Source of the DNA: Cryptomeria japonica
Lineage: Eukaryota > Streptophyta > Pinopsida > Cupressales > Cupressaceae
Direction of reading: 5' to 3'
Length of the DNA stretch: 64,000 nucleotides
Assembly (NCBI RefSeq): GCF_030272615.1
Contig: NC_081407.1
Coordinates: 440,231,213-440,295,212 of the forward strand
Part shown: positions 54,100 to 64,000 of the stretch, one piece after another
Position numbering within the stretch: the first letter of the stretch is position 1
Layout of the letters: each line of letters begins with the position of its first letter
Program-made: the position numbers and the translations under genes
Notes under the pieces: generated by a model
Told to the model about the DNA's origin: nothing
Seen by the model: only the letters and a program-made list of their open reading frames with translations
Database searches by the model: none

Positions 54100-57000
54100 T
54101 TATTGCAAGAATTCCAAAACTGAAATAGGAATGTCAACAGGGCTAATATCATGAAGAATAGCATTACTATCAATAGCAAGGTTAGCTAAAAAATCTGCTA
54201 CTCGATTAATTTCTCTATAACAATGAGTAATGAAGAAAGAATCAAAAGATTCTAATTGCTGAAGGATAAGATCAAGAAAATATTGCAATTGCCAACAATG
54301 AGATTTCTTATTTAACACACTTTGAATGATCACCAAAGAGTCCCTTTCAATAATGAGGTCTTTAATGCCAAGGGAAATAGCCAATTCCAGACCCAAAGAC
54401 AAAGCCTTAAATTCAGCAAAGTTATTAGACTAAATACCAATTGCATGACACCTAGCATGAACAATCTGAGTGTGGTGATCTAAAATCACCATACCTACCC
54501 CAGCTAAACCCAGATTTCGACGAGAGGCACCATCAAAGTTCAATTTGAACTTACCAAGAGGAGGAGGTTTCCAAGATGCCAACTTTCTTTTATTTAAAAC
54601 AACACCTTTTCTCAAAATTGAACCATGGGAAGGAAGAGCAGATAGCATGCTCCAAACTCTAGTCACCATACTATCCCAATGAGAAAAAGAAGTGAGATTA
54701 TCCAAGTTCCTACATATATATGACAAGGCAACCTTAGAAATGGACAATTCAATCTTTAGTAGGACCTCAGGGAGAGAAGAACTAGTATTTCTAAAGATCC
54801 TGTTATTATGCTCTAACCAAATATTCCATATTACAATAGATGGAGAAATAATCCATAAACATGCGTAAAAGGATGAAGTAAACAAAAGTGGCCAAGAACT
54901 AAAGAAGGTAATCAGGTCATTTCCCATAACAAATGTCAAATTCAATTCATCAAACAACCACTGCCAACATTGATATGCAAAATCACAATGTAAGAAGAGA
55001 TAGGGAGAGGATTCCAAGTGTTTATTACACAACACACATGTGAAAGCAACCGTGATACCCAACCTGTCCAATCTCATGCTTGTGAGAACCCTATCTTGAA
55101 CTACTAGCCAAGCAAACACACCAGCTTTTGGCAAATAGGCTGAATGCCAAAAAAGTTTATATGGCCAAGCAGGGTGATCATTATCCTTCATGAGGGAATT
55201 ATAACCATCCCTCACCGTATATTTACTAGAAATATTCTTAGTCCAAACCAATTCATCCTCAACATCAGAAAGGATAACCACCCTCTCACTAAGGACCTTG
55301 GTATACTGCACTTTCAAATCATGATCAATAACCAAAAAATCAATCGGCTTCCATTTAGCTAATCTCATATTTCCTCTATAAGTAATGTCAAAGTAATCTA
55401 CCACTGAAGTGCCCCAAAGGGAAGAAAGAATGGATATCAGGGGGGACCAATTCCTAAGACTTCGTAATGGAGGGTGGCCATTCCAGCTTTCATCCCAAAA
55501 TCTGATCTTAGTGCCTTTATGTACAACCCAGGAGAGATTCGGCAAAATAACAGATCTACATTTACATATGAAGTTCCACATAGCAGAACCTGAAGGAAGA
55601 ATGGAAATCTGGAAAATATACTCCCTAGGACCATTATTAAGATATTTAGCAAACATAATTTGAGTCCATAAAGAATCAGACTTCTTATACAAATTCCAAA
55701 CCAATTTTGCCCCCAAGGCTAAAATTTGTTTTTCCATATTTCTAATACCAGTACCCCCTAGGTCCTTTGGTAAGCAAACTTTATCCCATGCCACAAGAGC
55801 AAGCTTTTTCCTCCCATCTTTATTGCTACTCCAGAGAAAAGACCTTAGAGTATCTTGTAAGCTTACCAACACATCCTTTGGAGATCTTAATACTGACATA
55901 AGATAAATAGGAATTGCATTCAACACAGATTTAATTAGAACAATTTTGCCAGCTAGATTCAACCACCTATGATTCTAGGAAAGGATTCTCTTTGAGATGG
56001 CCGAAATGATTTTATCCCAAAAGCTAGAATTATCCTTCTTGATAAAGAAGGGTATACCTAGATAAGTACATGGAAGTGAGCTGGAATCAAAACCCCAAAA
56101 AGCCAACAATCTAGTTTTGATTAATTGCGGGGTGTGAAGAAAGAATATTTTTTACTTTTCAGGGTTTATTTTCTAACCTACAAAGGAGGCATAATTCTGA
56201 ATAACTTCATTTATGACCAAAGCTTCTTGCATGGAGGCTTGACCAAATAACAAGGTATCATCTGCAAACAGGCAGTGTGATATAGATCCGGGTACTCCCA
56301 GAATTTTCACCCCAAGCCAAAGGTCTTTCAATTTCGCAACCTTAATAGCCCAACTAAAAGATTCTGCTAAAAGAATAAACAGAAATGGGGAAAGAGGGTC
56401 TCCTTGTCTTAAACCTCTAGAGGAGGGAAAAAAACCACAGGGGGAACCATTAATTATAATCAAAAACCTTGCAGATGAAATACAAGCCATTATCCATTTA
56501 ATCCAAGCCCTGGAAAAGCCTAACCTTTCCAAAACAAGACCTAAAGCCCTCCATTCTACTCTATCATAAGCCTTAACCATGTCAAGTTTTAAAATCATGG
56601 TTGGGGATCTCTGGAGGGAGATAGAATGTAAAACTTCATGAGCAACAATGGCTCCCTCAGGTGTCTCCCTATTTGGAACAAAACCACCTTGTTCTACTGA
56701 AATGAGTTTAGGGAGGATTTTGGATAGCTGAATAGATATTGCTTTAGTGAAAATCTTATATAACGTATTACACAGAGTGATAGGATGAAAACCAGCAAAA
56801 GAATTAACAACTTCCTTTTTAGGAATAAGAGAAACCATCATGGTATTAAGTTATTTCAAAATTGATCTATTTCTCCTACTTTCTTCAAGAGCGAGGAGCA
56901 GATCCCTACCCACAAAATCCCAACACTTTTGAAAAAATAAGGGAGTGAACCCATCCGGCCCAGGGGCCTTATCAGGGTGCATAGAAAAAACTACTAGGCT

Positions 57001-58344
57001 AACTTCTTCAAGGGAAAAAGGAGACATCAACATTTTGTTATCCTCAGGCGACACTAGAGATGGAATACCAGAAATGAAATCATTTTGAAAATTACCACCT
57101 TTAGAAGATAACAAAGTTTTGAAGAAGCTTACTGCCTCCATAGCAATCTCCTCGGGTTCTGTAAGTAACTTTCCTAAAGAATCTTTTATACAAGAGATCC
57201 TATTCCTACTCCTTTTTAATTTAGTGGAAGAATGAAAAAACTTAGTATTTCTATCCCCATCAGACAACCATACCTCTTGAGATTTCTGTCTCCAAAAAAT
57301 CTCTTCTCTAGCTAGAATTTCTTCAAGTTCTATCCTTAAAGATTTTAGCTCATAAAAAACTAGAGGAACCATACCATGATCAAGGACATACTTGTTAAGA
57401 GTTTCTATCATATCCTGAATTCTCTATTTTTCATGAAAAATATTTTTAAAATGTAAATTATTCCATTCTTTAATGTTCAGTTTTAAGAACCTCATCTTAT
57501 TGACAAATTGGAACATTCGAGAACCTACACAGAAGGGAGCAGATTCCCACCAGTTCCTTAGGAGAGGTAAAAAAGAGGCATCTCTGAACCACATAGGTTG
57601 AAACTTAAAAGGAGACCGAAAGGGAGCCTTATCCTCCAAAATACAGAGATAAATCAGAAAGTGATCAGAACCTGACATAGGCAAGATGGAGGAAGAAAAT
57701 TCAAGGTCTGACTGCAACCAATTTTCAGAAAGTAGGAACCGATCTTATCTTTCTGCTATTTGTGAGAAATCCCTTCTCATGTTTGTCCAAGTAAAAATCC
57801 CATTCTGAGACTTACAATCAAAGAGACCCATATGAAGGATGAAACTCCCAAAATCCTCCATGATTCTTTTGTTTGGAAAAATCCCTCCACTTTTCTCACT
57901 AGAATCTAAAATCGCATTAAAGTACCCTCCAAAGACAACAAGAGACCCTTGCTTCAAAGGAGAAGCCACCTTATTCAAATCCCTCCATAATTTCTTTTTA
58001 CCCTAAATCCCAGAGGGAGCATAAATATTGAACAACCAAAATTTAACCTTAGAGACCTTGCTAGTAACCAAGAACAACATCCAATGGACTGTCGAAGAGA
58101 CCAATTGTATCTCTATATTATAATCATTCCATAATAAAGCTAATCCTCCAGAAGCACCAACAAAAGAGCAAGAGAGAAAGTTCCAATTCTTCCAAGATGA
58201 AAAAAGCACATTAGCAGATACATCAGACAATTTTGTTTCCTGAAGCATGACCAAATCACACTTGATTAAATCCATTTGTGATTTAATCAAGCGTCTCTTG
58301 TTAGGAGCATTTAAGCCCCTAACATTCCAGGATATAAGTTTCAT
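54100..58344 (-). pseudogene. L- ORF2: endonuclease, RT, zinc and RNase H domains, 1414 codons
   Basis: Starts MKLISWNVRGLN (58344). The APE-type endonuclease keeps LQETKL and SDHF, but the catalytic Asp of GGDFN is Tyr (FGGYFNAIL, about 57925). RT: KAPGPDGFTPLFFQ (56965), ILKLDMVKAYDRVEW, RGLRQGDPLSPFLF, FADDTLLFG (56250), LGIPFF. Then the zf-RVT-like CVLCNKHLESSPYLFLHC (about 55010). The RNase H has all four acidic residues: LNFDGAS, FAEFKAL, IIERDS, NRVADFL. The stop is at 54100. About eight in-frame stops (58003, 57745, 57424, 56851, 56173, about 56150, about 55963, 54430) but no frameshift. Confidence 0.9.
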
Positions 58345-60458
58345 TTCTCTTGAGGGGAGGTCAAAACTCCCCTCTTCTCAACATCAAGAGACTTAGTAAA
58401 GTCTCCAAAGCACTTCTGCAGGTTCTTTTTGACAGCCCCTGACCTAGTCACAGGAGGACTGAATGATTGAAGCTTATCCTTCTTTCTATTACCTAAGGAA
58501 AGCGAAACCTTCCTCTTATCACTCCCAGGACAAAGGGATAGAGTCTTCTGGATCCCAGCAGCAACTTCTAGATTAGTACGAGAAACTTTAGGAGATCTAC
58601 CTCTTCTAGGAGAACCAAAAGGAGGGGACAAGACCAAAGAGGATTGAACAATGGGCAGGTCCTTATCATTATGTAAAGGGGAGATCAGTTTATCAGTCAA
58701 TTTTTCATCTTTAGAACCCAAAATGGCAAAAGGATTTTAAGTTGAAACAATAGGAAGAGACTTGATTTGTCCTAAGTCACTATCAATAGAGCAAATAACT
58801 CTATCCATCACCTCCATCCCACCAAGGGGAGCATGATTTTCCAACAGCTCATTCACCTATTGTACTAGATATAAATCAGGCACAACTATCTCAGGTAACT
58901 CATTGAAACCTAGAGTAGGCTCCTTATCTAATGATTGAGGACCTTGATGAGAAGAATCAGAGGTTAAAAGTTTAATCTAAGCAATTAACGATGAGTTAGA
59001 CAGATGCTGTCCTTTAGAGACCTTTTCAACAGAAACCATTTTAGAAGCATCCAAGGCTACTGGATCACGAGGAGAAGCCACAATTTTATTCTTTGAATTG
59101 TCCACAATATCCAAGGGATTTGAAATATTCTCAAAGTCTTTCCTAAATAAGTTGGAGATGAGCTCTGTAGTTTTTAATGTTTTGTTCATGGAAGGAGAAA
59201 CATTGACCTGAACAAAATTTAACTGATCCTCTTTAGATAGATTTTTCCCAACAGAGGTTATGATCTGTCGAGGCTGAATTAAAATATTAGGGTTCGCATC
59301 TGTTGAATCCATCACCTGATGTTTTTTCTTAAAGTCCATGAACAAAGGAGCATCTATGATAAGGGGGGATTTTAAAAGCTCAGACTCCAGTTTCCCAATA
59401 GTTTGACACCAAATCCCACCATGAGATTTGATATTACAAGTACAGGGATAGACAGTTTTAGGCATAAGTAAAACACATATTTTTACCAGAACCTCCCCCT
59501 CCACAAAATCCAACTTGGCTGTAACAAACGTACCAAATGAGTTACCAATTTGTTGCAGAACATCAAGGTCCATGAATTCAAAGGGGAGCTTAGGAAGAGC
59601 AAACCAAAAGGGAGAAAAACTACATTTTGACCAAGCAGGAACATAGAAGGGCTTCCAGGTAGAAACATAAAGAAAATGCTTCCCAAACCAGTGGTGAGGA
59701 GACTCCAAAACCCTATCCTGACTCAAATTAGAATCGAAGACAATAATATATGAACTAGCTGAGAGGAGCTGAAAATAATGAATGTCCACCCAACGTTTTT
59801 GTAGTTTAGAAAAAAGTTTTGACAAACAAATCTAATCCCCCCAAAGATCCCCAATAATAGCATTCGAATGAAGGGAATAAGCCTTTTTATCAACATAAGA
59901 GCCAAGAAGATCAACACAAGGAATGGGAGCCCAAGCATGAGGCGGAGAATTATAAATATGACATACCTTGTCCTTTTCAAGACTAGCATTGATAGGATTT
60001 GAACTTACTTGACCAACCACCGGAGTCGCAGACATAGAAACCCTAGTTTCCATCGCATCGGTACTCATTTTGCCAAAAGGATTCAGTGAAACCCTAACTT
60101 CATGATCCACCCATCGAGAACCAACCACTACAGAAAATGAATGATTTTTCCCATAAAGAGATCTCTGATGAAAAGTGGGATTCCAATGGCAGTGCCCTTG
60201 ATTACCATGATTTGCAGACCGCCGAGTGTAATTAGCCCTAAAAACTTGCTTGCAAGGAAGATTACGATGCGGATTAGAAAACCCCTGAAAGTAGGTAGAC
60301 ATAGGCCTAAACCATTTGCTGTGAACTAGTTGAGGTGGTTACAAAGATGAAAGTGCCTTATCCTCCCAATGAGCTCTGGTAAAAACCCATTGAGGAGTGT
60401 GTGACGGGTCATCCCAAGAGACATCTGCCCAAACCCCTAGTCGTCGATTGTCCTCCAT
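58341..60458 (-). pseudogene. L- ORF1, 705 codons (LINE RNA-binding protein)
   Basis: The frame starts at ATG 60458 (MEDNRRLGVWADVSWDDP) and keeps phase to TGA 58341-58343, which overlaps the ORF2 ATG. Stops at 60339, 59832, 58977, 58857 and 58737 (TAA or TAG) interrupt it. The middle holds a DUF4283-type RNA-binding domain (HYFQLLSASSYIIVF, then WFALPKLPFEFMDLDVLQQI) and a Cys-containing VYPCTCNIKSHGGIWC. The C-terminal part is long, Ser/Pro/Lys-rich and probably disordered (SPRRGRSPKVSRTN). In plant L1-type LINEs ORF1 binds the RNA. The start is supported by its position 34 nt from the element end. Confidence 0.85.
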
Positions 60459-60492
60459 GACACCAAAAAATTACAGAGCTTAAACTTAATTA

Positions 60493-60516
60493 TTATTTAA
60501 TTGTTGGACTATAGTT
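60493..60516. repeat. Right target-site duplication of L-
   Basis: Second copy of the 23-24-bp duplication, directly adjoining the LINE 5' end. Confidence 0.92.
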
Positions 60517-60679
60517 AATAATTTTAATTTAAATAAATTCATGAAATTTATTTAATTAAAATACCAGAATAGGGGTTCGGTGAATTAATTAAATGCAAAT
60601 TTAATTAATAGAGGAATATTAGTGCATTAAATAAATATTACATATTTATTTAATTAGTGGATAGATTTATGTGTCTACA

Positions 60680-60694
60680 TTTGCCCCTCTTTGG
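60680..60694 (-). promoter_or_regulatory. Tat2 polypurine tract
   Basis: Minus-strand CCAAAGAGGGGCAAA immediately before the LTR start TGTAGACAC. Confidence 0.82.
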
Positions 60695-62696
60695 GGTGGT
60701 ACAGTTTATTGCGTTGTTTCAAAGAAAGAACAATAGGCATGAGAAAATTGCCCCAAGGATGTTAGTTTAGTGAGTTGTATGCCCCCTCGAGAGGTGGACT
60801 GAAAATTTTCAAAAATCGAGCGATCTCTCAAAAAAATAGAAAGAATGGTGAATGAGAAGGTAAGTCCATGAGAACCCTTAGGTCACATAGGAGAGACTGC
60901 GCAAATGTGGTGTTGTGGTGCATTTGATGGTTGTTGTTCAATTGATCAATATTGTTTGGATAGTCTGGTGCATTTAGTGGAATTACCTCGAGATTAGTTA
61001 AAGCATGACGGTTGATGTCAGTTGTTCACTTGGACAAGATAAAGTCTAAGTGAGTGAGTCAAATTGACCTCTGTAGACTTAGGCAATTGATGTAATTGCC
61101 CAATGAAGTCAAGTTATTTGAGTTAAATTACCAATTGAGACTTAGGCAATTGATGTAATTTTTTGATTTCATTGTGTTTGATTGGGTGACCAATTGGCAG
61201 TTGTGTGTAAAAGGTAGACATAGTATTGCATACAAGATGCCATAGATGACACTAACTATGAAACCCCTTCATTTAGAGATGGACTATGATGAACGTGGCT
61301 TGATCGGTTGGATGGGACATGATGTATGGTATGAGGTGATGACCTAGATGGGGAGGGTGAGGTGGGGAAGTCAATTTTAGATAGAAGGTATGGAGGACCT
61401 AGTACTCAATCTTGTGGAAGAGGATCAAAATAGAGTTATCCATTGGGATAACTAAGTATGAATGATATGCAATGATATGGATTTATGGATGGATGAAATG
61501 AAACAGAATGTAATATATATAGATGAGATGAAATTGGTGATATATGGTCTTATTCATAATGTTGAATTTTCTCATCAAGCATGGTAGTACCAATCTTGGT
61601 CGAGGTATCAAAAACCAAGGTTGAGTGCTTCACCTATAAACAAACATCACAAATAAGGAAAGTGACCCTCCATTTTGGTTCATATGTAGATGGTTGAAGT
61701 ATATGTTGTAGTCAATAAGCCAACAAGGAACCACGACTACACATTTTTGCATAGTATTTTGTAGCTTAGTGAACTTCCCATGTAGACATCATTAGCACAT
61801 GCATCAAAACTTCATTGGTACAATCCATAGACAAAAGAAAAGAAAAGATATCATTAACCATCCCAACCACTCTAATAAATTTGGGTATCCTAGAGTAGTG
61901 TAGGAACCTAATATATAAAAAGCATTAATCTAACCAAGTGCCTATTAGCCAAACAAAATCTTCTTGTCAAAGAGAGATGTCATCATGTCTTGTTGTATGG
62001 AAAGATGTATCTTTGTTAAGATGGTCTTGCATTATGTTTTTTCTCAGATGTTTGTGTGTTTGTTGGTTTGACAAGTAGTCATTCTTTCAAATAGCTCAAA
62101 TGTTGTTTTGTGTCTAGTTAGATGTTTATGTACAAGGAATAATTTTATTGCAATGTTTTTTATTGATGTTGATGTTTTCTAAATGTTTTTGGGCTTTTGG
62201 TTTTTTTGAATGTTTTTGCTCTTTCTTCAGGACACTTTATGAATGCTTTTGGTATTTTTAAGATTTTACAAATGTTTTTAGATTATTTTAGGATATTTTT
62301 TGAATGAGTAACTTAGCTAATCACTAGGATTGAGAATCCACTCCCATCATTAGAACAAAGGTTTCCCCCAGCTAGGTATCAATGTGAAAGCGTGATGCGA
62401 GACACATGAGGCAATAACCCTAATTGCATATCAATAAAAAGCCATGGTAGGTATGATGGTATGAATGGATGTAGGGATGTGATTGCAACAAGTCTGAAAG
62501 ACAATGGAGCCGTAGTCTTTACAAGTGGCGACTGTTTACTAGGTTTTCACCACCATACTTATCCAAGATGCCACAGAAGTGATTTTTACCATTTGGACAA
62601 ATGATTTTTCTTTACTATGTTTTTTCTTTTTACAGGACTTCATCTAAATGTTTTTGGTCTTTTTGATATTTTATGAGCCTGATGCTTTGCACAAAA
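60695..62696 (-). other. Tat2 3' internal region, no ORF
   Basis: Two kilobases between integrase and PPT with stops in all frames. Around 62030-62290 the plus strand is TTTTTG-rich. Tat elements often have long non-coding 3' regions. Nothing structured seen. Confidence 0.5.
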
Positions 62697-64000
62697 TTAT
62701 GTATGGAACTTTTTGAGATGCATGTTATTGAAGGGATCTGCCAGTGGTTCTCCTCTAGAAGTTGCTAACTGATATGCCCCAGACCCGAAGACGATAGTGA
62801 TGACATATGGACGCTGCCAATTGGATTCAAATTTGCCCCGATGTTCTCAGTTTGGTTGATTATGAGGATTCTCTTTGAGAACCAGATCTCCTATCTCAAA
62901 TGTGTGAGGTCTGACCTGATGATTATAGCTTCTGCTCATTTGTTGCTGATATGCTTTTAGGTGATTATAACTAGCCTGCCACTTCTCATCAAGTAGTTCT
63001 AAGTCCTAAAGATGTGAGACCTAATATTATTCATCATTGATTAGATTGTGTAAGGAAACTTGCAAGGATGGTAATTCAACCTTAATAGGCAAGATAACTT
63101 TTGTGTCATAAACCAAAGAGTATGGGTTGCACCTATAGGGTTCAAATGCTAGTTCGATAGGCCCATAGTGCAGGATTCAGATGAATGTGTCAATCAGGAC
63201 TAGCATCATTGACTATCTTCTTTAAGATCCTGAGGATATTCTTGTTTCAGGGCTCTGCTTGACCATTTCCTTGTGGGTGATATGGGGTGGAGAAATGGTG
63301 TTAGATATGAAACTTATCATAGAGTTCAAGGACATCCTAATTTTTTAAGGGAAGCCCATTATCTATGATGATAGACATGGGTACACCATACTAACAAATG
63401 ATGTAATTAAGGATGAATGAAGTGATCTTCTTGTCAATGACTTGGGTGAGTAGAATGGCTTGGATTCACTTTGTGAAGTAGCGGTAATGATGAATTTATG
63501 GCTACCTGAGGATGATGGATGGATTTTACCCACAAGGTCAAGTCCCCACTGACAAAAGGGCTATGGTGTTGTGATGGGTTGTTGCTCTTGCACATGTGCA
63601 TGTATCAAATCCCCTTGTACTTGACATTTCTTGCATTTTCTGACAAAGTAGTATGAGTCTTTTTCCATGGAGGGCCAATAGTATCTTGATCTCATGATTT
63701 TCTTAGCTAATGAAGGGCCACTTGAGTGAGCCCCACATATACCTTCATGTACTTCTTCTAAAGTTAGAGTTACCTCACCTTTCTCTAAACATCGAAGGAG
63801 AGTACCATCAAGACTTCGTCGGTATAGGGTTTCAGCAATGATGGTGTATCAAGCGGTTTGGCATATAAAGGTTTTGCATTGTTTGTTTGATTAATTTGGT
63901 GGAAGGGTTTGGTCACGTAGGTAGGTGTAAAACTCACCATACCATGAGGAATCGGGACCGATGAGTTGACATACCATCTCAGATTCTAGGATATCATAAG
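62697..64000 (-). pseudogene. pol: Tat2 integrase (end of Pol)
   Basis: From the window edge: an RNase H-integrase junction (LYRRSLDGTLLRCLEKGE), a zinc module (EVHEGICGAHSSG ... CKKCQ), and the catalytic core with WGLDLVGKIHPSSSGSHKF (first Asp), IIIDNGLPLKN (second Asp) and YHPQGNGQAEP (Glu). It ends with a GPY-type C-terminal domain (KFESNWQRPYVI ... GAYQL ... MHLKKFHT) and TAA at 62697-62699. The DDE residues are retained. A TAG replaces a Trp just before CQWGLDL, and more stops follow, with frame changes. Integrase inserts cDNA into chromosomes. Assignment is firm. Confidence 0.85.

Larger units (their letters stand above)
51808..60492 (-). mobile_element. L-: full-length L1-type LINE inside the Tat2 LTR
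   Basis: 8.7 kb, minus orientation. A target duplication of 23-24 bp flanks it (51784-51807 and 60493-60516; core TTAATTGTTGGACTATAG). The 5' end is 34 nt before the ORF1 ATG. It encodes ORF1 (60458-58341), ORF2 (58344-54100) and ORF3 (52986-52393), then the 3' tail, hairpin and a run of ten A. ORF1 and ORF2 each keep one reading frame along their full length, broken only by stop codons. This is the best-preserved element in the window. Confidence 0.92.
50595..60679 (-). mobile_element. Tat2 3' LTR, interrupted by LINE L-
   Basis: The LTR pieces are 50595-51807 and 60517-60679, together about 1.38 kb. The plus-strand ends are TGCACTAC and TGTCTACA. Preceding the CA end on the internal side is the PPT. 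The left piece has a leader-like part with CAACCAAAACC and the right piece is AT-rich U3. The joined sequence is continuous once L- and one copy of its target duplication are taken out. Confidence 0.85.
50595..64000 (-). mobile_element. Tat2: Ty3/gypsy (Tat-lineage) retrotransposon, right part outside window
   Basis: On the minus strand: integrase (to 62697), a 2-kb non-coding 3' region, PPT (60680-60694) and 3' LTR (60679 down to 50595). The LTR is split by LINE L-. The element lies in the telomere-motif satellite; the base before the LTR start TGCACTAC at 50595 is satellite. Upstream pol, gag and the 5' LTR lie beyond 64000. The integrase motif WGLDLVGKI and the GPY-type end fit the Tat lineage. 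Stops in the integrase show it is dead. Confidence 0.85.

Overview
This is nuclear plant DNA: about 64 kb of nested, mostly dead transposable elements with no recognisable host gene. Two Ty3/gypsy (Tat-lineage) retrotransposons, Ty1/copia-type LTR elements primed by initiator-tRNA-Met, L1-type LINEs carrying an RNase H domain, an intron-containing Helitron and a telomere-motif satellite all point to a large-genome seed plant. A gymnosperm is my guess, not something the sequence proves.

Layout. (1) 1-10057, minus strand: Tat-type gypsy element 'Tat1' (5' LTR 8961-10057, long leader, gag, protease, G-patch; RT would lie off the left edge). It carries an LTR-like insertion (about 2706-4214) and a solo copia-type LTR (6367-7473). 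(2) 10058-15380, minus: copia element 'C1' with gag-pol and its 5' LTR. Its integrase is split by a solo LTR (11065-12411, exact 5-bp target duplication). (3) 15381-about 19260, plus: decayed Helitron Rep/helicase with three GT-AG introns. (4) 19261-20121 and 35157-36480: the continuation of the old host sequence, a repeated unit holding a 116-codon ORF, split by 15 kb of LTR elements. (5) 20122-35156, minus: non-autonomous LTR element 'C2' (TSD ACTAA), into whose primer-binding site a related element 'C3' (27037-34292, TSD ACCAA) inserted. Both encode a CCHC-knuckle Gag-like protein and a large unrecognised protein ('ORF B', 1127 codons in C3), with no RT or integrase. (6) 36715-37014, 45992-46450 and 48503-50594: degenerate telomere-motif satellite, one block with a 1341-bp period. 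(7) 37015-45985, plus: near full-length LINE 'L+'. (8) 46659-48501, plus: 5'-truncated LINE 'LB'. (9) 50595-64000, minus: second Tat element 'Tat2' (3' LTR, PPT, integrase). Its LTR is interrupted by a full-length LINE 'L-' (51808-60492, TSD of about 23 bp).

The order of insertion can be read from the target-site duplications: C3 in C2 in the old repeat; Tat1 in C1 in the Helitron; L- in Tat2 in the satellite. Decay is dominated by nonsense substitutions. L- has no frameshift across about 2100 codons but about thirteen stops.

The most novel-looking points are: (a) a third LINE ORF ('ORF3', 197-198 codons) downstream of RNase H, conserved in protein between L- and LB; (b) the two-protein non-autonomous C2/C3 family; (c) a covarying stem with a C-rich loop at the 3' end of six copia-type LTRs; (d) a covarying hairpin at the 3' end of three LINE copies; (e) an ATGA ORF1/ORF2 junction conserved in two diverged LINEs. 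Names such as Tat1, C2, L- and ORF B are working labels used here.
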